NCBI RefSeq assembly: GCF_002135415.1
Contig: NZ_NEGJ01000013.1
Location: 22,004 to 86,003, forward strand
Direction of reading: 5' to 3'
DNA: 64,000 nucleotides
Source of the DNA: Acinetobacter sp. ANC 3832
Lineage (GTDB): Bacteria > Pseudomonadota > Gammaproteobacteria > Pseudomonadales > Moraxellaceae
A program made the position numbers and the translations under genes. Within the stretch, counting starts at the first letter, position 1; every line of letters begins with the position of its first letter. Below, piece by piece: positions 27,148 to 36,561 of this stretch. A model generated the notes under the pieces. It was not told the origin of the DNA. It did not search any database and was given only the letters and a program-made list of their open reading frames with translations.

Positions 27148-27463
27148 AACCACGTGATTGATTAGCATAATTTTTGCTATTCATATTCTTAAAATTGAAC
27201 TTCGTACGGTCTATGGTCTTTATCATTGGCTGTGCTAAGCTTATTCTTATTTCAAATAAATAAAATTATCATTAAAATTCAAATCATTAATCAATAATAG
27301 AACAAAAAATCGTGGTTTTAGAATTGCAGATTTTAAGATAAGGTTTGCACTTTTATTTTTATCTTTTTTTCTCATTAGTAAAGCCTGAAAACTTATTTTT
27401 TTAGCAATAAAAAGCCGATTAGCGTATGTGTTTATTCTTAATCCTTCTTTAGAGGAAAATCAC
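27148..27463. other. 316-bp region upstream of the sulfonate operon
   Basis: AT-rich, with no coding sequence or clear hairpin. It must contain the ssu promoter; I could not identify a confident CysB/Cbl-type site by eye. Confidence 0.5.
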
Positions 27464-28423
27464 ATGATCAGCAAAAATCCAAAACTTTTGACAAAACTCA
27501 CTGTACTTAGTTTCGGTATTGCTAGTGTGATGATGCTTTCAGCGTGTTCAAAAAAACAAGAAACAACCACTTTAAATATTGGTTATCAGAAATATGGTTT
27601 ATTACCAATTATTAAAGCACGTGGTGATTTAGACAAAGCGCTAAAAGCAAAAGGCGTCAACATTAAATGGGTAGAATTCCCTGCTGGACCGCAACTGCTT
27701 GAAGGTCTAAATGTGGGAAGCGTAGCCTTTGGTGAAGCAGGCGAAGCACCACCTATTTTTGCGCAAGCAGCCAATTCAAATTTAGTCTATGTCGCCAACC
27801 AACCTGCTGCACCTTTAGCAGAAGCATTAATTGTACCTAAAGATTCACCCATCAAAACAATTCAAGACTTAAAAGGCAAACGTATCGTTCTGAATAAAGG
27901 TTCAAACGTACATTACCTCCTTCTTAAAATTTTAGAAGCCAATCATTTAAAACTTGAAGATATTCAAGTGGTCTATCTTCCACCTGCAGATGCGCGTGCT
28001 GCCTTTGAAAAAGGTGCTGTAGATGCATGGGTGATTTGGGATCCATTCTTTGCTGCTGCTGAAAAACAACTTGGCGCAAAAGTAATTTCTACAGGTCAAA
28101 ATCTGGTGAGTAATCATCAATTTTATCTGGCTGATCGTAAATTTGCAGAAACACATCCTGAAATTTTAAAAGACGTCGTGAATGAACTGAATACAACCAC
28201 ACAATGGGTGTCTCAGCATCAAAGCGATGCAGCCAAACTCTTAGAAAAACCAACAGGCTTGCCTTTAGATGTATTGAATACATCCATTTCTCGTATGGGC
28301 TTTGGAGTAAAACCTATCTCAAATGAAGTTGCAAAAGAACAGCAATTTGTTGCTGATGCCTTTTATCAACAAAAACTGATTCCAAACAAAATCAATATTC
28401 AAGCCGCCATTTTGGCGCATTAA
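27464..28423 (+). CDS. ssuA: SsuA-like aliphatic sulfonate-binding lipoprotein (copy 1)
   Basis: This 319-residue ABC-transporter substrate-binding protein probably captures alkanesulfonates. The N-terminus is a lipoprotein signal with lipobox LSAC (about residue 27), so this copy is membrane-anchored. The NMT1/SsuA-type fold shows LNIGYQKYG, EFPAGPQLLEGLNVGS, GEAPPIFAQAANSN, LKGKRIVLNKGSNVHYLL and DARAAFEKGAVDAWVIWDP. The ATG at 27464 has AGAGGAAAA upstream. It is followed by a second ssuA after 32 bases; ssuD, ssuC and ssuB complete the operon. Confidence 0.9.
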   Translation: MISKNPKLLTKLTVLSFGIASVMMLSACSKKQETTTLNIGYQKYGLLPIIKARGDLDKALKAKGVNIKWVEFPAGPQLLEGLNVGSVAFGEAGEAPPIFAQAANSNLVYVANQPAAPLAEALIVPKDSPIKTIQDLKGKRIVLNKGSNVHYLLLKILEANHLKLEDIQVVYLPPADARAAFEKGAVDAWVIWDPFFAAAEKQLGAKVISTGQNLVSNHQFYLADRKFAETHPEILKDVVNELNTTTQWVSQHQSDAAKLLEKPTGLPLDVLNTSISRMGFGVKPISNEVAKEQQFVADAFYQQKLIPNKINIQAAILAH

Positions 28424-28455
28424 ACATTCATATATTTATAAATGAGGATCAACGT

Positions 28456-29448
28456 ATGACCCAATATCTTGCACAGCAAAATACATCAACATGGTTAACA
28501 CACTCAGGTCATGGTATGACTACCATGTTGATTGCCTGTGCAATGTTAGGCTCTACCGCCGCATGGTCAATTGATCCAAATGTAAAACAATTACGCATTG
28601 GCTTTCAAAAAAGTTCGATTAATTTTGCTGTTGCCAAACAGCAAAAGTTATATGAGAAAGAGTTTCCAAATGCAAAAATTACTTGGAATGAATTTCCCGC
28701 AGGACCGCAAATTTTAGAGGCACTTGCTGTCGGTTCTTTGGATATTGGCGTTACAGGTGACACACCGCCTGTTTATGCGCAAGCCGCTAATAAACCCCTG
28801 TATTACATTGCTTATGAAGCAGCGAAACCTTTGGCTTCTGCGATTTTAGTCTCTAAAAATTCGCAACTCACTCAACTGAATCAGCTCAAAGGCAAACGTA
28901 TTGCCTTACAAAAAGGCTCAAGTGCGCATTATTTATTGGTGCAAGCCGTACGTAAAGCAGGTCTGCAATGGACAGATATACAACCGATTTGGCTTAGCCC
29001 TGCCGATGCACGTGCGGCATTTCAAAAAGGCGCTGTTGATGCTTGGGCAATTTGGGATCCTTATTTCGCCTCTGCACAAATTGAAGATCAAGCCAAAATT
29101 TTAGCTTCGGGTAAAGGACTGAGCCCTAACTACACGTTTTACTTAGCGTCACCTGATTTTGTGAAACAGCACCCTCAAGCAGTGAAAGGCATTATTCAAC
29201 AAATTAATATCGCCGATCAATGGGTGCAAAAACATAAAACTGAAACGGCTCAATTAATTGCTGAAAGTACAGGCTTAAAACCCCAAGTCGCTCAAACCTT
29301 TATTGAGCGACGCCCTCAACCCTCTTATGCAGCACCTTTAACCGCCAAAGTGATTGCCGACCAGCAACAACTCGCCAATCGTTTTAGCGAACTTAAAATT
29401 ATTCCGAGCACCATCAATATCAAGCAAGCCGTTTGGGCGAGCAAATAG
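28456..29448 (+). CDS. ssuA: SsuA-like aliphatic sulfonate-binding protein (copy 2)
   Basis: This 330-residue paralogue of the previous gene keeps the same landmarks (LRIGFQKSS, EFPAGPQILEALAVGSLDIGVTGDTPPVYAQA, DARAAFQKGAVDAWAIWDPYFA). It has a conventional cleavable signal (LIACAMLGSTAAWS) and no lipobox, so it should be free in the periplasm. The n-region is unusually long (about 20 residues before the hydrophobic core), but GAGGAT upstream of 28456 supports this start. The two binding proteins may differ in sulfonate preference. Confidence 0.9.
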   Translation: MTQYLAQQNTSTWLTHSGHGMTTMLIACAMLGSTAAWSIDPNVKQLRIGFQKSSINFAVAKQQKLYEKEFPNAKITWNEFPAGPQILEALAVGSLDIGVTGDTPPVYAQAANKPLYYIAYEAAKPLASAILVSKNSQLTQLNQLKGKRIALQKGSSAHYLLVQAVRKAGLQWTDIQPIWLSPADARAAFQKGAVDAWAIWDPYFASAQIEDQAKILASGKGLSPNYTFYLASPDFVKQHPQAVKGIIQQINIADQWVQKHKTETAQLIAESTGLKPQVAQTFIERRPQPSYAAPLTAKVIADQQQLANRFSELKIIPSTINIKQAVWASK

Positions 29449-29482
29449 TTCTAAAACATATTAATTTCGCAGGATGAAATGC

Positions 29483-30670
29483 ATGAAAATTTTCTGGTTT
29501 ATTCCCACTCACGGTGACAGTCGTTATTTAGGTACCAGTAAAGGCGCACGTCAGGTCGATCATGCTTACATGAAACAAATTGCTGTAGCCGTTGATAATT
29601 TAGGCTACGAAGGCGTGCTGATTCCAACAGGACGTTCTTGTGAAGATCCATGGATTACTGCTGCCAGCTTAATTGATGCGACAAAAAATTTAAAATTCCT
29701 TGTGGCACTTCGCCCTGGTGTCACTACACCTGCATTGGCTGCCCGTATGGCTGCAACTTTTGATCGTCTCTCGAATGGGCGTGTTTTACTGAATCTGGTG
29801 ACAGGTGGCGATGAGCAAGAATTAAAAGGTGATGGTGTATATGAAGACCATGCCACTCGTTATAAAACGGCTGCAGAATATGTCAAAATTTGGCGTGAAA
29901 TTTTAACGCGCTCGCATACAGGCGAATCTTTTACCTTCCACGGCGAACGCTTACAAGTCGATGATGCAAAACTCCTTTACCCACCAGTACAAGCACCTTA
30001 TCCACCGCTTTGGTTTGGTGGCTCTTCAGATGATGCTGTGGACTTAGCAACCGACCAAGTGGATACTTATTTAACTTGGGGTGAACCGCCAGCGGCTGTA
30101 AAAGAAAAAATTGAGAATGTAAAAATTAAAGCAGAAGCCAAAGGTCGTACACTCAATTATGGTATTCGTTTACATGTCATCGTGCGTGAAACCAATGAAC
30201 AGGCTTGGGCTGCTGCCGAAGAACTCATTCAATATGTAGATGATGCAACTATTGCCGCAGCACAGAAAAAATTCAAACAAATGGATTCAGTCGGTCAACG
30301 TCGCATGGCTGAACTGCATAATGGCGATCGCTCCAAACTTGAAGTATCTCCGAACTTATGGGCAGGTGTCGGCTTAGTTCGTGGTGGTGCAGGTACAGCC
30401 TTAGTCGGTGATCCTCAAACTGTTGCAGATCGTATTCAAGAATATGCTGACTTGGGTATTGATACCTTTATTTTCTCTGGTTACCCACATTTAGAAGAAT
30501 CCATTCGTTTTGCTGAATTGGTCTTCCCTTTATTGCCTTTGGAAACACGTCAAAAATTAGCTCAACCGAATCTGACAGGACCTTTTGGTGAAATTGTGGC
30601 AAATAATTATGTGCCTGATGAAACCAATAAAGATGCTGAAAAGAAAAAACAATTTAAGGAGTCTGCATGA
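29483..30670 (+). CDS. ssuD: SsuD, FMNH2-dependent alkanesulfonate monooxygenase
   Basis: This 395-residue luciferase-fold enzyme releases sulfite from alkanesulfonates, giving an aldehyde. It closely follows E. coli SsuD ([94 protein letters not shown]). The ATG at 29483 has AGGA 8 bases upstream; the ATG at 29474 abuts that site. Its stop overlaps the ssuC start (ATGA). It needs reduced FMN from a partner reductase, which is not in this operon. Confidence 0.95.
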   Translation: MKIFWFIPTHGDSRYLGTSKGARQVDHAYMKQIAVAVDNLGYEGVLIPTGRSCEDPWITAASLIDATKNLKFLVALRPGVTTPALAARMAATFDRLSNGRVLLNLVTGGDEQELKGDGVYEDHATRYKTAAEYVKIWREILTRSHTGESFTFHGERLQVDDAKLLYPPVQAPYPPLWFGGSSDDAVDLATDQVDTYLTWGEPPAAVKEKIENVKIKAEAKGRTLNYGIRLHVIVRETNEQAWAAAEELIQYVDDATIAAAQKKFKQMDSVGQRRMAELHNGDRSKLEVSPNLWAGVGLVRGGAGTALVGDPQTVADRIQEYADLGIDTFIFSGYPHLEESIRFAELVFPLLPLETRQKLAQPNLTGPFGEIVANNYVPDETNKDAEKKKQFKESA

Positions 30671-31476
30671 ATGCCTTAAGTAAAAATAAACCCTCGTTCG
30701 TTTCACGTGGAACAGCACAACTTGGGCAGCGTTTGCTGCCTTGGATTGTGCCGATATTGTTGGTTTTAATTTGGCAAGTCGCATCAAAATCCGGGCTATT
30801 GGAAAGTCGAATTTTACCTGCACCATCAGCTGTTGTTTCAGCTTTTTGGACACTTTTGGTCAGTGGTGAATTGTGGCAACACGTGAAAGTCAGTGCTGGT
30901 CGCGCTCTATTGGGTTTATTGGTAGGTGGTGGATTAGGTCTAGCTCTTGGATTGTTAAATGGTTCATCCAAAATTGCCTCTAATCTGCTTGATACCACCT
31001 TACAAATGATTCGCAACATTCCTGCTTTAGCATTGATTCCATTGGTAATTTTATGGTTTGGCATTGATGAATCCGCTAAATTATTCTTAGTAGCAATTGG
31101 TGTGTTTTTTCCTATTTATATTAATACTTATCATGGGATTCGTTCTGTTGATCCACAATTGATTGAGATGGGGAAAAGCTACGGTCTTACTCGGTGGCAA
31201 CTGTATAAAGAAATCATCTTACCAGGTGCAATGCCTTCTATTTTAGTGGGTCTACGTTTTGCCCTTGGACTGGTTTGGGTCTTGCTGATTGTTGCGGAAA
31301 CCATCTCTGCACAGTCAGGTATTGGTTATATGACCATGAATGCTCGTGAGTTTTTACAAACAGATATCGTTCTTGTCGGTATTCTTCTATATGCACTGTT
31401 AGGCAAATTGGCAGATGTTTTGGCTCAGTTTTTAGAAAAATATTTATTGCGTTGGCACGCAGGCTATCAAAAATAG
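30667..31476 (+). CDS. ssuC: SsuC, sulfonate ABC transporter permease
   Basis: This 269-residue inner-membrane permease has about six hydrophobic segments and the binding-protein-dependent transport signature near [31 protein letters not shown] (the EAA loop that contacts the ATPase). AAGGAG lies 6 bases before the ATG. The start overlaps the ssuD stop by four bases, showing translational coupling. Confidence 0.94.
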   Translation: MNALSKNKPSFVSRGTAQLGQRLLPWIVPILLVLIWQVASKSGLLESRILPAPSAVVSAFWTLLVSGELWQHVKVSAGRALLGLLVGGGLGLALGLLNGSSKIASNLLDTTLQMIRNIPALALIPLVILWFGIDESAKLFLVAIGVFFPIYINTYHGIRSVDPQLIEMGKSYGLTRWQLYKEIILPGAMPSILVGLRFALGLVWVLLIVAETISAQSGIGYMTMNAREFLQTDIVLVGILLYALLGKLADVLAQFLEKYLLRWHAGYQK

Positions 31477-31485
31477 GAGATGGCA

Positions 31486-32283
31486 ATGACTGATTTAAGT
31501 GTAAGCCAATATGGTGATCATCTGCTTGCGTCAACCGAAAAAAACCAAGTAGAAGAGCAAAGAATCGGGGCAGAAATTCACATTGAACAACTGCATAAAT
31601 TTTATGGTGATGTCAAAGTCTTAGAAGATTTAGACCTCGATATTCAAGCAGGTGAATTTGTTGCGATTGTCGGTCGCAGTGGTTGTGGTAAAAGTACCCT
31701 ACTCCGTTTAATTGCAGATTTAGAACAACCAAGCTACGGCGAAATTAAATTTAAATCTTTAAGAAATTTTCGTGAAGGCATTACAGCAGATGATATTCGC
31801 GTCATGTTTCAAGATCCTCGCCTACTGCCATGGAAAAGTATTCTTAAAAATGTACAGTTGGGTTTAGCTAAACCACAGCATCCTAAAGCTGAGCAACTTT
31901 TGGAAAAAGTCGGTTTAAAAGAAAAAGCTGAATTATGGCCATCTCAACTTTCAGGTGGGCAACGTCAACGAACAGCTTTGGCTCGCGCACTGTCGCATAC
32001 GCCACGGGTTTTACTACTCGATGAACCACTGGGTGCTTTAGATGCATTAACACGTTTAGAAATGCAAAGCCTAATCGAGAAATTATGGTTGGAACAAGGC
32101 TTTACCACGATTTTAGTCACCCATGATGTCAGTGAAGCAGTGCAACTGGCTGATCGAATTATTTTGCTTGATAAAGGACATATTGCTCAACAATTTAATG
32201 TGGATTTAGCCCGTCCACGGCAAAAAGGAGTTCAGTTTGCACAACTTGAACAGCAAGTTTTACAAGCTGTACTTGCCACATAA
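31486..32283 (+). CDS. ssuB: SsuB, sulfonate ABC transporter ATPase
   Basis: This 265-residue ATPase powers sulfonate import. Walker A is GRSGCGKST, the Q-loop [10 protein letters not shown], the ABC signature LSGGQRQR, Walker [13 protein letters not shown] and the H-loop LVTHD. The N-terminus is about 30 residues longer than the core fold. The ATG at 31486 has AGGAG 6 bases upstream, better than the ATG at 31480. It is the last gene of the operon. Confidence 0.95.
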   Translation: MTDLSVSQYGDHLLASTEKNQVEEQRIGAEIHIEQLHKFYGDVKVLEDLDLDIQAGEFVAIVGRSGCGKSTLLRLIADLEQPSYGEIKFKSLRNFREGITADDIRVMFQDPRLLPWKSILKNVQLGLAKPQHPKAEQLLEKVGLKEKAELWPSQLSGGQRQRTALARALSHTPRVLLLDEPLGALDALTRLEMQSLIEKLWLEQGFTTILVTHDVSEAVQLADRIILLDKGHIAQQFNVDLARPRQKGVQFAQLEQQVLQAVLAT

Positions 32284-32724
32284 AATGAATCATATTATTT
32301 TAGGGGACGCAAAATTAGAATACGCTTCTAAGCATCCCCTCATTTAAAATTTTAATAAATGTCTAATATGATGATAGACATCTGCATAAGTATGAAAAAC
32401 TACTTTATTTTACGATGAGAACAAAATGAAAGATTTTATAGAAAATATCTAATATGGTTTTTTATTGCTTAAAATAAATGAAAAATAGAAAAATAATGAC
32501 AGTTTCATTAAATATGATTCAACTTAAGAAAAAATATTAAAACTCTAAATATTGAATTTTGCTCTAGTTTAGTGCAATTTCTGTAAATAAATCTCATAAT
32601 ATGATTAAACATTTAGCCTTCACAATAAATCGTCAGAATAATTTCAAAATAATGAGTTCGCTTGTGCACAAATCAAACATTTTACCGTACAATTTATGAA
32701 TCCTTTTTAATACATATTGATGAG
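32284..32724. other. 441-bp region between ssuB and the RutR-like gene
   Basis: Very AT-rich. It holds the hairpin at 32302-32340 and presumably the promoter of the TetR gene. No coding sequence is supported. Confidence 0.55.
32302..32340 (+). terminator. Branched hairpin after ssuB
   Basis: Outer arms AGGGGACGC and GCATCCCCT (one mismatch) enclose inner arms TTAGAA and TTCTAA. There is no strong T run, so it may be an mRNA-stabilising structure or weak terminator. Confidence 0.5.
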
Positions 32725-33339
32725 ATGGAACAAAAAAAGAGTGCCCAAAAAAGACAGCAACTTCTAGCTGCCGCATTAGACGTATTTTCACTATACGGTT
32801 TTAATGGTGCGAGCTTAGATGAAATTGCTCAACTTGCGGATATGCATAAATCTAATATTTTCTATTATTATGAAAATAAAGAAGCCTTGTATGTCGAAGT
32901 TCTCACAACCGTCATGCAAAAATGGTTAGCGCCTTTGCAAATGCTAGAGGCAGATTTAGAACCAACCGAAGCATTAAGTCATTATTTAATGACCAAAATT
33001 GAAATTTCTCGTACCCAGCCAAAAGCGTCTAAACTTTTTGCGCTCGAGATTATTCAAGGTGCACCTCATATTTTACCGATCCTTAAAGGACCTTTGAAAA
33101 AGCTCTTCAAACGCAAAGCAAAAGTCATTTCAAATTGGCAAGAGCAAGGTAAAATTTCTGACAAAATTGATGCTGAATTATTGATTATTAATATTTGGGG
33201 ACTAACTCAGAATTATGCAGATTTCAGTACGCAGATGGAAATGGTGACAGGTAAAACTTTGCGCAATAAAAGTATGGCTCAACGTGCAGTAGAACATACG
33301 ATACATACCATTTTATATGGCGTATTACCTCGGACTTAA
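32725..33339 (+). CDS. TetR-family regulator, RutR-like
   Basis: This 204-residue protein has an N-terminal TetR helix-turn-helix (GASLDEIAQLADMHKSNIFYYYENKEALY, about 30-58) and a C-terminal domain like that of RutR (SKLFALEIIQGAPHILPIL). RutR in E. coli responds to uracil and controls pyrimidine use, but no rut genes are visible here. The ATG at 32725 gives a normal N-terminus; the longer frame begins at a TTG with no binding site. The target is unknown; the ssu operon upstream and the genes downstream are candidates. Confidence 0.8.
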   Translation: MEQKKSAQKRQQLLAAALDVFSLYGFNGASLDEIAQLADMHKSNIFYYYENKEALYVEVLTTVMQKWLAPLQMLEADLEPTEALSHYLMTKIEISRTQPKASKLFALEIIQGAPHILPILKGPLKKLFKRKAKVISNWQEQGKISDKIDAELLIINIWGLTQNYADFSTQMEMVTGKTLRNKSMAQRAVEHTIHTILYGVLPRT

Positions 33340-33391
33340 TCTATTAACTCATAGTAATAAATGATCGTCCGCGATACTTTATTTTGGCATA

Positions 33392-33413
33392 CGACCATAG
33401 ACAACTATGGTCG
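33392..33413. repeat. Perfect hairpin between convergent genes
   Basis: CGACCATAG and CTATGGTCG are perfect 9-bp arms with an ACAA loop, in the convergent gap between the RutR-like gene and the nucleosidase-like gene. No T run follows on either strand. Confidence 0.6.
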
Positions 33414-33452
33414 CCGAAGCTTTAAACACCACACCAATAATGAATTTAATAC

Positions 33453-34028
33453 TCAGATACTTGCATATAAACTTTGATACAGTACTAATAACTTCTGAGC
33501 ACCTAATAATAAATTTTCTTCCCAATCTAAATGTGCCGTGTCATTTGCACCATCGGTAATATATTTCACCGAAATGAAACGAACACCGAGTTTTTTGCAG
33601 ACTTTAGCAATCGCATAACCTTCCATATCTACAAGATTACAATCGACCTTCGGTTTTCCTGTTTCAAAACTATCTCCTGTTCCACAAATCCCACGAGGTA
33701 GATGAGCAAAATAAGGCTCCAAATCAATGGCACTTGGATATTCTTCATCCATCGGTGTTACACCCACCGCAAAACCCAAGGGTGAAACATCCATATCACG
33801 TTGTACAAATTGCGTGACTTCAACCAAGTCATGCGCATTAAAGAATGAACTGCCCGCCGTACCCAAATTTAATAAGGTTTTACAGCCTGTTTTATGAATC
33901 ACATCAAATGCTTTAAATGCGGCATTCACTTTACCAATTCCACTGTAGTGAACTGCAATATCCTTTTGCTCAAATAAACCTTTTGATTCATTTGGTAGCG
34001 CCATCATTAAAGCTAAATCATGTTTCAT
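33453..34028 (-). CDS. Nucleosidase/phosphorylase-like protein (MtnN-related, short)
   Basis: This 191-residue protein resembles 5'-methylthioadenosine/S-adenosylhomocysteine nucleosidases of the PNP/UDP phosphorylase superfamily. Visible landmarks are LMMALPNES at the N-terminus, HYSGIGKVNAA, LLNLGTAGS, the substrate-binding LVDMEGYAIAKVC and the catalytic-type Asp in YITDGAND. MtnN is usually about 230 residues, so this version is short, with a compressed region between the ribose and base sites. The ATG at 34028 is chosen because the longer frame starts at TTG. Substrate uncertain. Confidence 0.72.
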   Translation of the reverse strand: MKHDLALMMALPNESKGLFEQKDIAVHYSGIGKVNAAFKAFDVIHKTGCKTLLNLGTAGSSFFNAHDLVEVTQFVQRDMDVSPLGFAVGVTPMDEEYPSAIDLEPYFAHLPRGICGTGDSFETGKPKVDCNLVDMEGYAIAKVCKKLGVRFISVKYITDGANDTAHLDWEENLLLGAQKLLVLYQSLYASI

Positions 34029-34164
34029 ATTTGGAATATCTCGAAAACCTAACAATATTAGAATCTAAAAAATAAAACTGCGCAAATTGAGAAGATAAAA
34101 AATCCTTCATTGTAGGAGGATATAAAACGAAGAGGCATCATTGAATAATATTTATGCAAGAAGC

Positions 34165-35295
34165 TTATTGTTTCTCTAAGAATGTTTTTAAACACGGAGA
34201 AAAAAATAAATTCCCTTGATACATTCCTTTTAAAGTTTTCACCATCACCATGACCCAAAGCATCATTAAAATCGTTGCGAAAGCTAAGCCAACATCTTGT
34301 AAAAATTGAGTGTTCATCTGCTGTGCAAGATTTAAAATTGCCAGGGTAAATACACCCAATGGGAAAGTCAGTCCCCACCATCCTAAATTAAAGGGTAAGC
34401 TTTTTTTGGCATGGCTGAGTGTAATTAAAACAGCAATGGCAAACCACCAAATTCCAAAGCCAAGCAAAATAAAACTACAAACAATACCTGCATGTTGAAA
34501 AAATACGCCTAAACTTTCTAAATTAAAGATTTGTAAAATATGTGGTGCTTGTGCACCTAAGACTAATAAAGCCAATGCACCTGTACCAATTGGGCCCAAT
34601 GCCAACCAACCTGTAATGGCTAATTCTTTACTGGGTAATTGATGTAAAGCCAAACGCAGCATTAAGATGGTTAAAATGGCAAAGGCTGGAAGAACTGACA
34701 TTCCCCACAACATATAACTACCCAATAAAATACCCAAGGCTTCTTGGTTTACAGGAAGGTGCGCCAATAATAATCCACCTGAAGTTGCAGCAACCTCACA
34801 AGCGACAATCGGTAAAAGCCACACTGCTGTCATGGTTTGTAATTGATGCTCCTGACGGCTGAACATGCAAAATGGCACCAATAAGCCCACGCCTACGGCT
34901 AAAGCAACATCTATATACCAAAGCACTTGTGCAATATGTATCGCGATATCACCATATAAAGGGATGCCAAATTTCAAAAAGCCATTAATGATGGTTGCTA
35001 AGCCCATTGGGATTGCACCCAAAAACAACCCCATACTCGCGTGGGAAAAAATCTGCTTGGCTTCTTGAGGATAGATCAACCAACGCAGTAGATACAACAC
35101 AGCAAATGCCGTAAATAAAAGCGTATTGAATTGCCATAACCATGTTGCAATCTGCATGAGAAATACATGAGCGAATGGAAACTCAGGTAAAATAAGTGCA
35201 ACAACACCCGTACCCATGGTCACAGTAAACCAGTTTGGGGTAAACTGACGAATGACATCTCGGGTCTGGGCTAATTCATAGAATGGCTTTTTCAT
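34165..35295 (-). CDS. TDT/SLAC1-family transporter (TehA/SSU1-like)
   Basis: This 376-residue membrane protein has about ten hydrophobic helices and the N-terminal signature FTPNWFTVTMGTGVVALIL typical of the tellurite-resistance/dicarboxylate transporter family, which includes TehA, plant SLAC1 and the sulfite exporter SSU1. The ATG at 35295 has GAGGA 9 bases upstream. It lies 3 kb from the sulfonate operon, whose SsuD produces sulfite, so sulfite export is an attractive but unproven role. Confidence 0.82.
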   Translation of the reverse strand: MKKPFYELAQTRDVIRQFTPNWFTVTMGTGVVALILPEFPFAHVFLMQIATWLWQFNTLLFTAFAVLYLLRWLIYPQEAKQIFSHASMGLFLGAIPMGLATIINGFLKFGIPLYGDIAIHIAQVLWYIDVALAVGVGLLVPFCMFSRQEHQLQTMTAVWLLPIVACEVAATSGGLLLAHLPVNQEALGILLGSYMLWGMSVLPAFAILTILMLRLALHQLPSKELAITGWLALGPIGTGALALLVLGAQAPHILQIFNLESLGVFFQHAGIVCSFILLGFGIWWFAIAVLITLSHAKKSLPFNLGWWGLTFPLGVFTLAILNLAQQMNTQFLQDVGLAFATILMMLWVMVMVKTLKGMYQGNLFFSPCLKTFLEKQ

Positions 35296-35498
35296 TGCTT
35301 TAATCCTCATTTCAGCAGATAAAATGATTATAGAAGTCATTACTAATAAATAAAATTGATTAATAATTATTAAATGAATCAGTTTTTTTGATATTAAAAT
35401 TTATCCTCATAATTTTTTTGGGCAAAAACACAACAACAAGACGAAATTGTGAGATTATGGCAATATATCCTTTCAAATTTTAAGCTTATTTTGAAATC

Positions 35499-36500
35499 AT
35501 GAAGCTGTTACGTCTAAATGCTTTAGCGCCTAATGTACAATTGCCAAAAACTGCGGTGACGATTGGCAATTTTGATGGTGTCCATTTGGGACATCAAGCC
35601 ATGATTTCGCAATTAAAAGGCATTGCCCAAACTCAAGGTTTAAAAACGGTGGTCATCATATTTGAACCACAACCTTTGGAGTTTTTTAAAGGATACGATG
35701 CACCTCCGCGGATTAGCTCGCTTCGAGAAAAAGTAGAATATCTGTCTGAATTGGGCGTGGATTATATTGCGATTGCAAAATTTGATAATGAATTCCGCAG
35801 TTTAAGTGCTGAAGCTTTCGCAGAGATACTCAAGAATAAACTCAATACGCAAAGTTTAGTTTTAGGCGATGACTTTCATTTTGGTAAAGACCGCCAAGGC
35901 AACAGTGAGTTTTTAAAACAATACGGCTTTGAAGTCACCAATTTAAATACTGTGGAATTTGATGGCGAACGTGTCAGCTCGACCCGTATTCGTCAAGTTT
36001 TACAAGCGGGTGACTTAGCACTTGCAGCCAAACTACTGGGGCGTCCCTATAGCATGATTGGTCGCGTACAATACGGCGATCAGATTGGACGCACCCTGAA
36101 TTTCCCAACAATTAATGTTCGTTTAGGGCGTCATAAACCGTGTTTAAACGGTATTTATGCCACTGAAGTGATTTGTGAAAGTACCTCTCTCACAGCAAAA
36201 GTAAAAAGTAATGATCCCACTCAATCAGGTGTGGCAGGTTATCAAGCTGATGCACTATTTGGTGCAGGTCATGTCGGAACACGTCCAGCAATCAAACAGG
36301 AACATCCAGAGTGGAGATTAGAAGTTCATTTTCCTGCTGTTTCTGCTAATCTGTATGGTCTATTAATGCGGGTGACGTTCTTGCACTATTTACATGGTGA
36401 AAAGAACTATCCTTCGCTAGAAGCACTTCAAGCTGGAATTGATGATGATGTTGTGAAACTCCTTGAGTTTCGCAAAAACACCCCCAAATTTCCTTTTTAA
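35499..36500 (+). CDS. ribF: RibF, bifunctional riboflavin kinase/FAD synthetase
   Basis: This 333-residue enzyme makes FMN and FAD from riboflavin. The N-terminal adenylyltransferase domain shows TIGNFDGVHLGHQ, a HIGH-type nucleotide motif, and VSSTRIRQ. The C-terminal flavokinase domain shows GRVQYGDQIGRTLNFPTINV. Length is normal. ribF-ileS-lspA is a common proteobacterial order. Confidence 0.95.
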   Translation: MKLLRLNALAPNVQLPKTAVTIGNFDGVHLGHQAMISQLKGIAQTQGLKTVVIIFEPQPLEFFKGYDAPPRISSLREKVEYLSELGVDYIAIAKFDNEFRSLSAEAFAEILKNKLNTQSLVLGDDFHFGKDRQGNSEFLKQYGFEVTNLNTVEFDGERVSSTRIRQVLQAGDLALAAKLLGRPYSMIGRVQYGDQIGRTLNFPTINVRLGRHKPCLNGIYATEVICESTSLTAKVKSNDPTQSGVAGYQADALFGAGHVGTRPAIKQEHPEWRLEVHFPAVSANLYGLLMRVTFLHYLHGEKNYPSLEALQAGIDDDVVKLLEFRKNTPKFPF

Positions 36501-36561
36501 TTCTTATTTTTATTGTAAAACGCGTCAGCAATCGTGCTGATAATATTGGATGACAACTTGC

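Noticed and set aside
30654..31064. 136-codon minus-strand frame opposite ssuC
   Set aside because: It overlaps ssuC fully, and its composition is that of a reverse complement of a membrane protein gene.
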